In this document: positions 1 through 6,930 of the stretch, piece by piece
Layout of the letters: each line of letters starts with the position of its first letter
Position numbering within the stretch: the first letter of the stretch is position 1
Assembly: GCA_018384365.1 (NCBI GenBank)
Contig: JAHAYX010000017.1
Coordinates: forward strand, 62,001-126,000
Direction: 5' to 3'
Source: Clostridiaceae bacterium
GTDB lineage: Bacteria; Bacillota; Clostridia; Oscillospirales; QAMX01
DNA: 64,000 nt
Notes under the pieces: model-generated
The model's database searches: none
What the model saw: the letters and a program-made list of their open reading frames with translations, nothing else
Told to the model about the DNA's origin: nothing
Made by a program: the position numbers and the translations under genes

Positions 1-1
1 C

Positions 2-46
2 TGCCTGAAGCAGATGGGAAAACGGATTAAAGTCAGCTATTTTTAA
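2..46 (+). CDS. 3' end of an unidentified upstream gene (partial)
   Basis: The frame opening at base 2 reads 14 codons (CLKQMGKRIKVSYF) and stops with TAA at 44-46. The stop codon merges into the ribosome-binding site (AAGGAG, 45-50) of the hydrogenase gene, which is the arrangement expected inside an operon. Too little is visible to name the family. It could also be chance reading of a leader. Confidence 0.3.
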   Translation, partial: CLKQMGKRIKVSYF

Positions 47-57
47 GGAGCGGCATC

Positions 58-1482
58 ATGCGGAAGTTTGATACAAAGGTACAATACTTAAAATACAAGG
101 TCCTGCGCGAGGTCGCGCGCTATGCCTGGAACGACACCCTGCTGGAGCACGTGATGGACATTCCGGGAATCATCGTTCCCGGCAAGGAACCGACTATGCG
201 CTGCTGCGTTTACAAGGAGCGCGCCATCCTGGGCGAGCGCGTGAAGCTTGCCATGGGCGGCGACAAGTCCAACCCCAACGTCATCGAAGTGATCGACATT
301 GCCTGCGATGAATGTCCGGTCGGCGGCTATGAGGTCACCGATGCCTGCCGCGGCTGTCTGGCACACCGCTGTGAGGACGTCTGCAAACGCGGTGCGATCA
401 CCTTCGACCGCTATCAGAAAGCGCACATCGACAAGTCGAAGTGCGTGGAGTGCGGCCAGTGCGCCAAGGTTTGCCCGTACAGCGCCATTGCCAACCATAA
501 GCGTCCCTGTGAAAACGCCTGCAAGGTCAAGGCTATCGCCATGAACAACGAAAAAGCCGCCAAGATCGACAACAGCAAGTGCATTTCCTGCGGCGCCTGT
601 GTGTACCAGTGCCCGTTCGGCGCCATCAGCGACAAATCCTACATCATCAACGTCATCGACTTCCTGAAAAAGAGCAACAACAACGAGAATTACAAGGTGT
701 ATGCGGTTGTCGCTCCCTCCATCTCGAGCCAGTTCACCTATGCAAAGCTCGGCCAGGTCATCACCGGCATTAAAAAGCTCGGTTTCTTCACCGTCGTTGA
801 GGCTGCGCTGGGTGCAGACATGGTGGCGGACGCCGAAAGCGAGGAACTCGTGGAAAAAGGCTTCCTGACCAGCTCCTGCTGCCCGGCATTTGTGGATTAC
901 ATCAAAAAGCAGTTCCCGGCCCTCGTCGATCATATTTCTCATAACCTTTCCCCGATGGCCGCTATTGCCAAGTATATCAAGGAAAGCGCACCCGGATCGA
1001 AGGTCATCTTCATCGGACCGTGTACCGCGAAGAAAATGGAGTTCCGTGACGAGCGCGTGCGTCCGTATATCGACTGCGTCATCACCTTCGAGGAATTGCA
1101 GGCGCTGTTCGACAGCCGCGACTTCGACCTCTCCACCTTTGAAGAGGATGTGCTGGACAACGCATCGTACTTTGGCCGCATTTTCGCCCGCAGCGGCGGT
1201 CTGGCAGACGCTGTACGCGAAGCGCTGAAGGAGCATGGCCGCGAGGACTTCGATTATCGTCCCGTTGCCTGCGACGGCATCGAGGCCTGCCGCGCCGCGC
1301 TGCTGAAGGCCAGCAAAAACGTTCTGCCCGGCAACTTTATCGAGGGTATGGCCTGCATGGGCGGCTGTATCGGCGGCGCCGGCTGTCTGACGCACGGCGA
1401 GAAAAACAAAGCCGAAGTGGACAAATACGGTATGGAGGCCATGGAAAAGACCATTGCCGACGCCATTGGAATTCTTCAGTAA
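58..1482 (+). CDS. [FeFe]-hydrogenase-type iron-sulfur protein (group B-like)
   Basis: This 474-residue protein matches monomeric [FeFe] hydrogenases, which use an H-cluster to interconvert protons and H2. An N-terminal Cys-rich part (residues 83-110) is followed by ferredoxin-type [4Fe-4S] motifs at about 129-140 (CxxCGQCxxxCP) and 175-186. The H-cluster region has L1 TSSCCPAF (271-278), L2 PCTAKKME (321-328) and L3 EGMACMGGCIGGAG (429-442). Phe rather than Trp in L1 fits the poorly characterised group B enzymes. No signal peptide is present, so it is cytoplasmic. The start is set by AAGGAG 7 bases upstream. No maturase genes (hydEFG) or NADH-linked subunits are in view, so the electron partner is unknown. 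A strong terminator follows. Confidence 0.85.
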   Translation: MRKFDTKVQYLKYKVLREVARYAWNDTLLEHVMDIPGIIVPGKEPTMRCCVYKERAILGERVKLAMGGDKSNPNVIEVIDIACDECPVGGYEVTDACRGCLAHRCEDVCKRGAITFDRYQKAHIDKSKCVECGQCAKVCPYSAIANHKRPCENACKVKAIAMNNEKAAKIDNSKCISCGACVYQCPFGAISDKSYIINVIDFLKKSNNNENYKVYAVVAPSISSQFTYAKLGQVITGIKKLGFFTVVEAALGADMVADAESEELVEKGFLTSSCCPAFVDYIKKQFPALVDHISHNLSPMAAIAKYIKESAPGSKVIFIGPCTAKKMEFRDERVRPYIDCVITFEELQALFDSRDFDLSTFEEDVLDNASYFGRIFARSGGLADAVREALKEHGREDFDYRPVACDGIEACRAALLKASKNVLPGNFIEGMACMGGCIGGAGCLTHGEKNKAEVDKYGMEAMEKTIADAIGILQ

Positions 1483-1516
1483 TCCCCTGCTTTGCAAATC
1501 CCGGAGAAAAAGCAGC

Positions 1517-1549
1517 GCCGCCCGAAGGAAAACCTTCGGGCGGCATTTT
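1517..1549 (+). terminator. Terminator after the hydrogenase gene
   Basis: Twelve-base-pair GC stem (1517-1528 with 1533-1544), AAAA loop, then ATTTTG. It lies 35 bases after the hydrogenase stop. Confidence 0.75.
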
Positions 1550-1585
1550 GTATGCGTCAAAGGAAGCGTTTAACTGCAAAAAAGG

Positions 1586-1614
1586 AAACAGCCCTCCGAT
1601 CAGGAGGGCTGTTT
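1586..1614 (-). terminator. Terminator of the permease transcript
   Basis: AAACAGCCCTCC pairs with GGAGGGCTGTTT around a five-base loop. On the minus strand the stem is followed by a T-rich tract (complement of 1575-1585), so it probably ends the convergent permease mRNA. Confidence 0.65.
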
Positions 1615-1717
1615 TCATATGCCGCCTGCCCTTGACAGGCAAACGGTTATTCTAAAACCTGCGCGCTCTTGCAGCCGGTATTCCAGCCGCCCGCGCGCAG
1701 GATTCAGACGGGGTTAC

Positions 1718-3088
1718 TCAGACCTTGAAGTTGACGGCAGTGTCGCCCTGGAGGTCATGACCGAACTCATAGTCCTTACCGGGCAGGACAGCGTTCAGGA
1801 TGATGCCAACGATGGAAGCAACAGCGAGACCGGAGAGAGAAACAACGCCGATCTGGATGTTGCCGCTGTACGTAACGCCGATTGCCAGAACGAGGATGAG
1901 CGCAGCAATGATGACGTTGCGGGTGTTGGTGAAGTCCACCTTGTTTTCAACTACGTTGCGGACACCAACCGCGGAAATCATACCGTACAGAACGAGGGAA
2001 ACGCCGCCGATGGTTGCTGCCGGCATTGCGGAAACAAGAGCCGCAAACTTCGGGCAGAAGGAAACCAGAATGGCAATGTAAGCCGCAATGCGGATCACGC
2101 GCGGATCGTAAACCTTGGAAAGGGCCAGAACGCCGGTGTTTTCGCCGTACGTCGTGTTGGCCGGAGCGCCGAACAGAGAAGCCAGTGCAGTGGCAAGACC
2201 GTCGCCCAGAAGGGTGCGGTGCAGGCCCGGATCTTCCACATAGTTTTTGCCGACGGTGGAGCTGATGGCGCACATATCGCCGATGTGCTCGACCATGGTT
2301 GCCAGGGACAGCGGAACAATCGTGAAGACTGCGGACCACAGCAGTCCGGTGTTCACTTCACCGGAGAAGAGATGGAACACGGTGTTGCCCCAGATCACCG
2401 GCAGGCCAAACCATTTTGCCTCGGACACAGCCGTGACAACGGAGGTACGGGCAGCCGGGTCAATGATCAGCGCGAAGATATAGGAACCCAGAACGCCGAG
2501 GAGGATCGGGATGATCTTGGCCATGCCCTTGCCCCACATATTGAAGCAGATCACGATCAGGATCGCAACCACGGCCACCAGCCAGTTGGCGCTGCAGTTG
2601 CTGATTGCGGAAGAGGAAAGCGTCAGGCCGATTGCAATGATGATCGGGCCGGTGACGATCGGCGGGAAGAAGCGCATGACTTTTTTCACGCCGAATACCT
2701 TGAACAGGGCGGAGAGAATGACATACATCAGGCCCGCCACAGCTACGCCGAAGCAGGCGTAAGGCAGAAGTGCGTTATCATAGACAGGAGTACCGTCGGC
2801 CATCGTTTCGACGAGTCGAATTGCGTTGTAGCCGCCGATAAAAGCGAAGGAGCTGCCGAGGAATGCGGGAACTTTTCCTTTGGCCAACAGATGGAACAGC
2901 AGTGTGCCGATTCCGGCGAAGAGCAGGGTCGTTGCAACGTTCAGTCCGGTGAGAGCCGGGACCAAAACAGTAGCGCCAAACATTGCAAACATATGCTGGA
3001 CGCCCAGCACCATCATTTTCGGCGCACCGAGCACGCGGGCATCATAAATGCCTTCAGCGCCGATCTGCGAAGCAGGTTTCTTTGCCAT
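1718..3088 (-). CDS. uraA: Uracil/xanthine permease, NCS2 family
   Basis: This 456-residue polytopic membrane protein of the nucleobase:cation symporter-2 family imports uracil or a related base with protons. The N-terminus has the family pattern LGxQHMFAMFGATVLVP (residues about 28-44). Hydrophobic segments continue throughout, and the conserved acidic positions are in MVEHIGD (about 244-250) and GENTGVL (about 293-299). Length is normal for UraA/PyrP. The start is fixed by AAGGAGG just upstream. It is monocistronic between its own promoter and terminator. No PyrR-type leader was recognised. Xanthine specificity cannot be excluded from sequence. Confidence 0.85.
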   Translation of the reverse strand: MAKKPASQIGAEGIYDARVLGAPKMMVLGVQHMFAMFGATVLVPALTGLNVATTLLFAGIGTLLFHLLAKGKVPAFLGSSFAFIGGYNAIRLVETMADGTPVYDNALLPYACFGVAVAGLMYVILSALFKVFGVKKVMRFFPPIVTGPIIIAIGLTLSSSAISNCSANWLVAVVAILIVICFNMWGKGMAKIIPILLGVLGSYIFALIIDPAARTSVVTAVSEAKWFGLPVIWGNTVFHLFSGEVNTGLLWSAVFTIVPLSLATMVEHIGDMCAISSTVGKNYVEDPGLHRTLLGDGLATALASLFGAPANTTYGENTGVLALSKVYDPRVIRIAAYIAILVSFCPKFAALVSAMPAATIGGVSLVLYGMISAVGVRNVVENKVDFTNTRNVIIAALILVLAIGVTYSGNIQIGVVSLSGLAVASIVGIILNAVLPGKDYEFGHDLQGDTAVNFKV

Positions 3089-3146
3089 CGTGATATCCTC
3101 CTTGGGTTTTCATAAAATCAAAATTGCCAAAAGCCCGGAAAACGGG

Positions 3147-3175
3147 ATTTTAACATTTTCCTTATCTTAACACAA
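3147..3175 (-). promoter_or_regulatory. Housekeeping promoter of the permease gene
   Basis: TTGTGT (-35), 17-base spacer, TAAAAT (-10) on the minus strand, about 60 bases before the ATG. The 3089-3420 gap otherwise holds only the divergent rlmA promoter and a short CCCG/CGGG stem near 3134-3146. Confidence 0.5.
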
Positions 3176-3316
3176 TGCGCGCAACATGTCCAGCAAATAT
3201 GAACGATTTTCTGTCGAAATGTGGAAGATTACCGCAATATTTTCTATGCAATTTGCCGAAAGCTGTCTGTTTCGGCCTGAGTCCTACAAAAACTGTACAA
3301 AAACCTGCCGTTTCCC

Positions 3317-3345
3317 TTGACCGTTTTCGCCTTTTGCGCTATGAT
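3317..3345 (+). promoter_or_regulatory. Housekeeping promoter of rlmA
   Basis: TTGACC, 17-base spacer, TATGAT, which is close to consensus. It lies about 75 bases upstream of the rlmA ATG. Confidence 0.65.
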
Positions 3346-3420
3346 TTTCCTGACGCATCCATTCCGCCGGAAGGCAGCTGCCTTTTCCGGCCGTGGCTGC
3401 AGGAAGGGAGTGACACACAC

Positions 3421-4245
3421 ATGGAAAGCCTGTTTACCTGCCCCGTCTGCCGCAGCGCGCTGCACCGTTCGGACACCGCCTACCGCTGTGCGCAGGGCCA
3501 TCATTTCGATCTCGCGGCGGCGGGCTATACGCATCTCCTGCCCGCAAACAAAATGCACTCCCGTGCCCCCGGCGACGACCGCGGCATGGCTGCCGCGCGG
3601 AACCGTTTTCTCTCCGGCGGGTATTATGATGCACTGGCGGAGCGTTTGGCTTCGCTTTGCCTGGCGCACGCGCCCGAACGGCCCGTTTTGGTGGATTCCG
3701 GCTGCGGCGAGGGCTATTACACCGCAAAAATCGCCGCTGCGCTGCGGTCAGCCGGACGCGAACCGCGCGTCGCCGGCATCGATATCTCCAAAAGCTGCCT
3801 GCGCTGGGCCGCAAAACGCGACCGCAGCATTGAATTTGCCGTTGCCTCGGCTTATGACCTGCCTTTTGCCACACACAGCGCCGATCTGCTGCTGAACTGT
3901 TTCTCCCCGCTGGCGCTGTCGGAATTTCGCCGCGTTTTAAAGCCCGGCGGTGTCTTTCTCTATGTCGTACCGGGTGCACGTCACCTGTGGGAGATGAAGC
4001 AGGTGCTGTATGAAAAGCCCTACCTCAATGACGAACATCCCTCGCCCTACGAAGGCTTCTCCTATCTCGACATCGTGCCGGTGGACGGCGCTGCTGCGCT
4101 TCCGGATGCGCAGGTCATCCACGACCTCTTTGAGATGACGCCCTACTTCTGGAAAACGCCGTCAGCCGGCAGAGAGCGGTTGGAGGCCCTCGACCGGCTG
4201 ACGGTTACTTTCTCATTCCGGATTCACATTTTCCGGCGCGACTGA
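3421..4245 (+). CDS. rlmA: 23S rRNA (guanine-N1)-methyltransferase
   Basis: This 274-residue SAM-dependent methyltransferase of the RlmA family methylates a guanine in 23S rRNA helix 35 (G745/G748 in E. coli numbering). An N-terminal zinc finger is formed by CPVC (residues 7-10) and CAQGHHFD (about 23-30). The Rossmann SAM motif I is VDSGCGEGYYT (about 99-109), and LLLNCFSPL carries the late-motif catalytic region. The ATG at 3421 is preceded by GGAAGGGAGTG. The longer open frame upstream starts before the promoter, so it is not the coding start. RlmA paralogues can influence macrolide or antibiotic sensitivity in Gram-positives, which is family knowledge and not shown here. Confidence 0.88.
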   Translation: MESLFTCPVCRSALHRSDTAYRCAQGHHFDLAAAGYTHLLPANKMHSRAPGDDRGMAAARNRFLSGGYYDALAERLASLCLAHAPERPVLVDSGCGEGYYTAKIAAALRSAGREPRVAGIDISKSCLRWAAKRDRSIEFAVASAYDLPFATHSADLLLNCFSPLALSEFRRVLKPGGVFLYVVPGARHLWEMKQVLYEKPYLNDEHPSPYEGFSYLDIVPVDGAAALPDAQVIHDLFEMTPYFWKTPSAGRERLEALDRLTVTFSFRIHIFRRD

Positions 4246-4269
4246 GGGATTTTCGGCGCGCCGCACGCT

Positions 4270-5145
4270 TTATTCGTTGTCCGGATCTCCGGCGTCCTCA
4301 TACTCCTCGCCGCCGTATGCTTCCTCCGCTTCCGCATCTTCCGCAGCCGGCCAGTCGCTCTCCGTATAAGAGGGATCGAGCATATCGCTGATGCCGGCCA
4401 GCAGCATGATAATACCCTGCACGCGCCGGGATACCACGATATAGCGGCCCTTCCCGTTGCCGTGATCATCCTCTGCCACCAGATTTGCTGCAATCAGCGG
4501 CTTCAAATGGTGGTAAACCTGGCCCGTGGAGTTATATCCGCACTCCTCCACCAGCTGCGCCACCGTCATGGGACGGCGTAAAAGCGCCAGCAGCAGGTTC
4601 AGCCGGTCGTTATTGCCGATGCAGGCAAGGATTCGTTCTGCCGTATGATCCTCGATCAGGCGCAGCAGATCGTCGGTATTCACGCCGTTGCGCACCCAGG
4701 TGCTCTGTCGGCCGCCGGAGCTGTACACGCCGAGATACGTAATGGCGCCGGTCATGCTCTCCCGCCCCGCCTGGTCTTCCAGATGGTCCAGTATGGCCCT
4801 GATATGCGGATCGGGGTGCATATTTCCCATCTTTTGAATATGCCCCGCCATTTTTCTCCTGCCGCAGTGTTCACTAAACGGTCTGCCGCACCCGCTCTCC
4901 GGACCATGACCGCAAAATTCCGCTTCTCCCCGCTGCGCATGGTGTTCTCCGGGGCCATGGCCATTTCGCTGCGGCATTTCATCCTCTGCGTACCGCTTTT
5001 CTTCGGTGCGGCGTCCGCCTCTTTCGTGAAAACCGCGCTCTTCGTTCTCCTTTTTCAGCCCGCGTGAGAGCTCTTTCAGCACATTCTTCATATCCGAAAG
5101 TTCCCCACGCAGTTCATCCAGTTCCCGTCCGTAATCTCTGTCCAT
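4270..5145 (-). CDS. Winged-helix (ArsR-like) transcriptional regulator with long N-terminal extension
   Basis: 291 residues. The N-terminal 90 or so residues are charged, His/Glu-rich and partly coiled-coil (RELDELRGELSDMKNVLKEL). A winged helix-turn-helix region at about 160-240 contains RLNLLLALLRRPMTVAQL and NSTGQVYHHLKPL, typical of ArsR-fold DNA readers. The C-terminal 40 residues are very acidic. The ligand is unknown. The His-rich segment (HERGG, GHGPGEHHAQRG, EHCGRR) suggests metal contact but this is inference. RBS GGAGGAGG precedes the ATG. The promoter is bracketed by repeated palindromic sequences, so autoregulation is likely. It converges with rlmA with a 24-base gap. Confidence 0.75.
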   Translation of the reverse strand: MDRDYGRELDELRGELSDMKNVLKELSRGLKKENEERGFHERGGRRTEEKRYAEDEMPQRNGHGPGEHHAQRGEAEFCGHGPESGCGRPFSEHCGRRKMAGHIQKMGNMHPDPHIRAILDHLEDQAGRESMTGAITYLGVYSSGGRQSTWVRNGVNTDDLLRLIEDHTAERILACIGNNDRLNLLLALLRRPMTVAQLVEECGYNSTGQVYHHLKPLIAANLVAEDDHGNGKGRYIVVSRRVQGIIMLLAGISDMLDPSYTESDWPAAEDAEAEEAYGGEEYEDAGDPDNE

Positions 5146-5171
5146 GATAGAACCTCCTCCATATATTTGTT

Positions 5172-5245
5172 ATTCCGTAATTACGTAACTAAATAATAGC
5201 ACGTCGTTCCGTTTTTGTCAATACGTTTTTTCGGAATTCCGTAAT
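5172..5245 (-). promoter_or_regulatory. Promoter with flanking operator repeats for the winged-helix regulator
   Basis: The minus strand shows TTGACA (5216-5221), 17-base spacer, TATTAT (5193-5198), an almost ideal promoter. ATTCCGTAAT occurs twice in the same orientation, at 5172-5181 (at the expected transcription start) and 5236-5245 (upstream of -35). Each copy is embedded in a palindrome: GTAATTAC/TTACGTAA at 5177-5188 and CGGAATTCCG at 5232-5241. The layout suggests a repressor bridging the promoter. Confidence 0.6.
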
Positions 5246-5280
5246 CACTTTTTCTGACCGATAAACTGCCCGGCGCCCTA

Positions 5281-5309
5281 TTGAAAAAGAACCGGATTTT
5301 CGGTATCAT
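5281..5309 (+). promoter_or_regulatory. Housekeeping promoter of the nucleoside phosphorylase gene
   Basis: TTGAAA, 17-base spacer, TATCAT, about 50 bases before the ATG at 5362. It is divergent from the regulator promoter, with the upper operator copy 36 bases away. Confidence 0.6.
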
Positions 5310-5361
5310 AAGGTATCCCTTTCCTGTCAAAACACTGCTATCAGAATGAAGGAGACGCATT

Positions 5362-6123
5362 ATGGCACTTGTTCCTCATGAATTTCCCATATTGGAATAC
5401 GACACCGACCAGCGTGCAGTCATCCAGCCGGGTAACCGCGAGATAGCCTATCCGGAAAAAGCCGTTTTTCTCTTCCTCGGCGATGAAACGGAACGCTATG
5501 CCGCAGAGCACGCCTGCGAAAAGCTGGAGGATTACGTAACCATCACCAAGGTTTATCCGATTTTCAAAACAGTTTATCAGGGCGAGGAAATCTGCTTCTG
5601 CCAGGCGCCGCTCGGCGCACCCGCAGCCGTGCAGATTCTGGACCATCTGATCGGCTCCGGCGTGCGCAAAATCATTGCCGCAGGCTCCTGCGGCGCCCTG
5701 GTCGACATTGCGGAGAACGAATTTCTTGTTCCCGTTGCGGCAATCCGCGATGAAGGCACCTCCTACCACTATCTCCCGCCTGCACGCACCATTACGCTGG
5801 ACACAGCAGCAGTCGATGCGGTACGCCGCACGCTGACGGCGCACGGCCTGGGCGTGCGGGAGTGCTGCGTCTGGACGACGGACGCTTTTTACCGCGAAAC
5901 AGCGGAAATGGTGACGCGCAGAAGGGCGGAGGGCTGCACGGCAGTTGATATGGAGTGCGCGGCCATGGCTGCGTGCGCCAGATTCCGCGGTGCGCTGTTC
6001 GGACAGCTTCTCTTCACAGCTGACTCTCTGGCAGATATCGAAGCGCACGATGAACGCGACTGGGGCATGGGCGCCTTCGGCAAGGCGCTGGAGCTGGCCT
6101 TCGATGCCATCGCACGCTTATAA
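5362..6123 (+). CDS. Nucleoside phosphorylase (uridine phosphorylase-like)
   Basis: This 253-residue member of the PNP/UDP phosphorylase superfamily would split a nucleoside with phosphate into free base and ribose-1-phosphate in the cytoplasm. The phosphate/sugar segment is RKIIAAGSCGALVD (about 105-118). The ribose-binding VDMECAAMAA motif (about 195-204) is the family signature around the conserved Met-Glu. Residues 30-60 look like a short extra N-terminal part. RBS AAGGAG lies 10 bases upstream. It has its own promoter and terminator. The base specificity (uridine versus purine nucleoside) is not decided by sequence. It fits with the permease nearby and the nucleoside hydrolase at 57.9 kb as salvage functions. 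Confidence 0.8.
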   Translation: MALVPHEFPILEYDTDQRAVIQPGNREIAYPEKAVFLFLGDETERYAAEHACEKLEDYVTITKVYPIFKTVYQGEEICFCQAPLGAPAAVQILDHLIGSGVRKIIAAGSCGALVDIAENEFLVPVAAIRDEGTSYHYLPPARTITLDTAAVDAVRRTLTAHGLGVRECCVWTTDAFYRETAEMVTRRRAEGCTAVDMECAAMAACARFRGALFGQLLFTADSLADIEAHDERDWGMGAFGKALELAFDAIARL

Positions 6124-6139
6124 TACACACCGCATATCG

Positions 6140-6169
6140 GACGGACGGCTTTGACGTCCGTCTTTTTTT
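6140..6169 (+). terminator. Terminator after the nucleoside phosphorylase gene
   Basis: GACGGACG pairs with CGTCCGTC around a seven-base loop and is followed by seven T residues. Confidence 0.8.
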
Positions 6170-6275
6170 GCGCCGCAGCAATCCGTCAAAACGCGCATCG
6201 ACTCACGGCTTTTCACGCCGCTTCTTATTCAGAACGGAGAAACCACAGGCGTTGTCGTTTCTTTTGCAAAAAGGC

Positions 6276-6327
6276 TTGACACGCCGGTTAGTTTGTGCTA
6301 ACTTATAGCCAGTTAGTTGTGACTTAC
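6276..6327 (+). promoter_or_regulatory. feo promoter with two iron-type operator boxes
   Basis: TTGACA (6276-6281), 17-base spacer, TAACTT (6299-6304). A 16-base inverted repeat GTTAGTTTGTGCTAAC (6287-6302) covers the spacer and -10. A second, imperfect copy GTTAGTTGTGACTTAC (6312-6327) begins exactly 25 bases later. The same box recurs before feoB. The half-sites resemble DtxR/IdeR-type iron boxes. The regulator itself is not in the window. Confidence 0.6.
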
Positions 6328-6385
6328 CTGTTGTCCCGGCCGAACGGTAAAACGCGGGACAGCCGGTGCGGGAAGGAGTGGAAAT

Positions 6386-6595
6386 ATGCCTTTAACGATG
6401 GCAAAAGTCGGTGAAGAACAGCTCATCAAAAAGATCGGCGGAAAACCGGAGGTACGGCAGTTTATCGAAAACCTTGGTTTTGTCCCCGGCGGTACCGTCA
6501 CGGTCATCTCGGAAATCAGCGGAAATGTCATCGTGCATATGAAAGATTCCCGCATTGCCATTTCCCGCGAAATGGCAAGCAAAATACTGGTTTGA
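6386..6595 (+). CDS. feoA: FeoA-domain ferrous iron transport accessory protein (first copy)
   Basis: This 69-residue small SH3-like FeoA protein binds or modulates the FeoB GTPase permease in ferrous iron uptake. The pattern MxFVPGGTVTVISE-type turn is visible as NLGFVPGGTVTVISEISGN (about 29-47), followed by a basic strand with KDSRIAISREMASKI. RBS GGAAGGAG lies 7 bases upstream. It is the first gene of the cluster, 15 bases before a second FeoA. Paired FeoA proteins are common in Clostridia, and their division of labour is not known from sequence. Confidence 0.85.
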   Translation: MPLTMAKVGEEQLIKKIGGKPEVRQFIENLGFVPGGTVTVISEISGNVIVHMKDSRIAISREMASKILV

Positions 6596-6610
6596 GAGAG
6601 GGAGCGTCCT

Positions 6611-6832
6611 ATGAAAACTTTGAAATCCGTCAAGCCCGGCGAATCTGTTTCCGTGACTAAGATCAGCGGCGAAGGTCCGGTCCGCCGCAGAATTATGGAT
6701 ATGGGCATCACGCGCGGCACGGAAATCCTGGTGCGCAAGGTTGCGCCGCTCGGCGACCCCATCGAAGTCCATGTTCGCGGCTATGAGCTGTCTCTGCGGC
6801 GCGCAGACGCCGAAATGATCGAGGTTTCCTGA
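6611..6832 (+). CDS. feoA: FeoA-domain ferrous iron transport accessory protein (second copy)
   Basis: 73 residues, closer to the classical FeoA pattern than the first copy: MKTLKSVKPGESVSV at the start, then RRRIMDMGITRGTEILV (about 26-42) and PLGDPIEVHVRGYELSLR (about 46-63). It is expected to be a cytoplasmic partner of FeoB. RBS AGAGGGAG precedes the ATG. It is separated from feoB by a hairpin with T-tract and a second operator box, so feoB level may be set independently of the two feoA genes. Confidence 0.9.
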   Translation: MKTLKSVKPGESVSVTKISGEGPVRRRIMDMGITRGTEILVRKVAPLGDPIEVHVRGYELSLRRADAEMIEVS

Positions 6833-6855
6833 CCCCGCCGCTTTTTCCGTTTATC

Positions 6856-6883
6856 ACGGAGACGCTATTTGTCTCCGTTTTTT
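6856..6883 (+). terminator. Terminator or attenuator between feoA and feoB
   Basis: ACGGAGAC pairs with GTCTCCGT around a seven-base loop and is followed by five T residues. Its position inside the cluster implies partial termination, or separate transcription of feoB. Confidence 0.7.
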
Positions 6884-6894
6884 ACAGCGATTAG

Positions 6895-6910
6895 GTTAGT
6901 TTAATCTAAC
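6895..6910 (+). promoter_or_regulatory. Iron-type operator box before feoB
   Basis: GTTAGTTTAATCTAAC shares GTTAGTTT and CTAAC with the box in the feoA promoter. It lies 20 bases before the feoB ATG, just upstream of its RBS. A weak promoter (TTTACA at 6881-6886) could overlap it, but the -10 is uncertain. Confidence 0.6.
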
Positions 6911-6930
6911 TCAAACGAGGAGGATCGGTT

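Noticed and set aside
88..1560. 490-codon minus-strand frame opposite the hydrogenase
   Set aside because: Shadow frame. It crosses the terminator of the hydrogenase gene and shows no known protein pattern.
1619..3115. 498-codon plus-strand frame opposite the uracil permease
   Set aside because: Product is hydrophilic and repetitive in Asp/Gly/Asn, as expected from the complement of a membrane protein. No RBS.
3089..3420. PyrR-type or purine riboswitch before the nucleobase permease
   Set aside because: The leader is only about 50 bases with a four-base-pair stem, which is too short for these elements.
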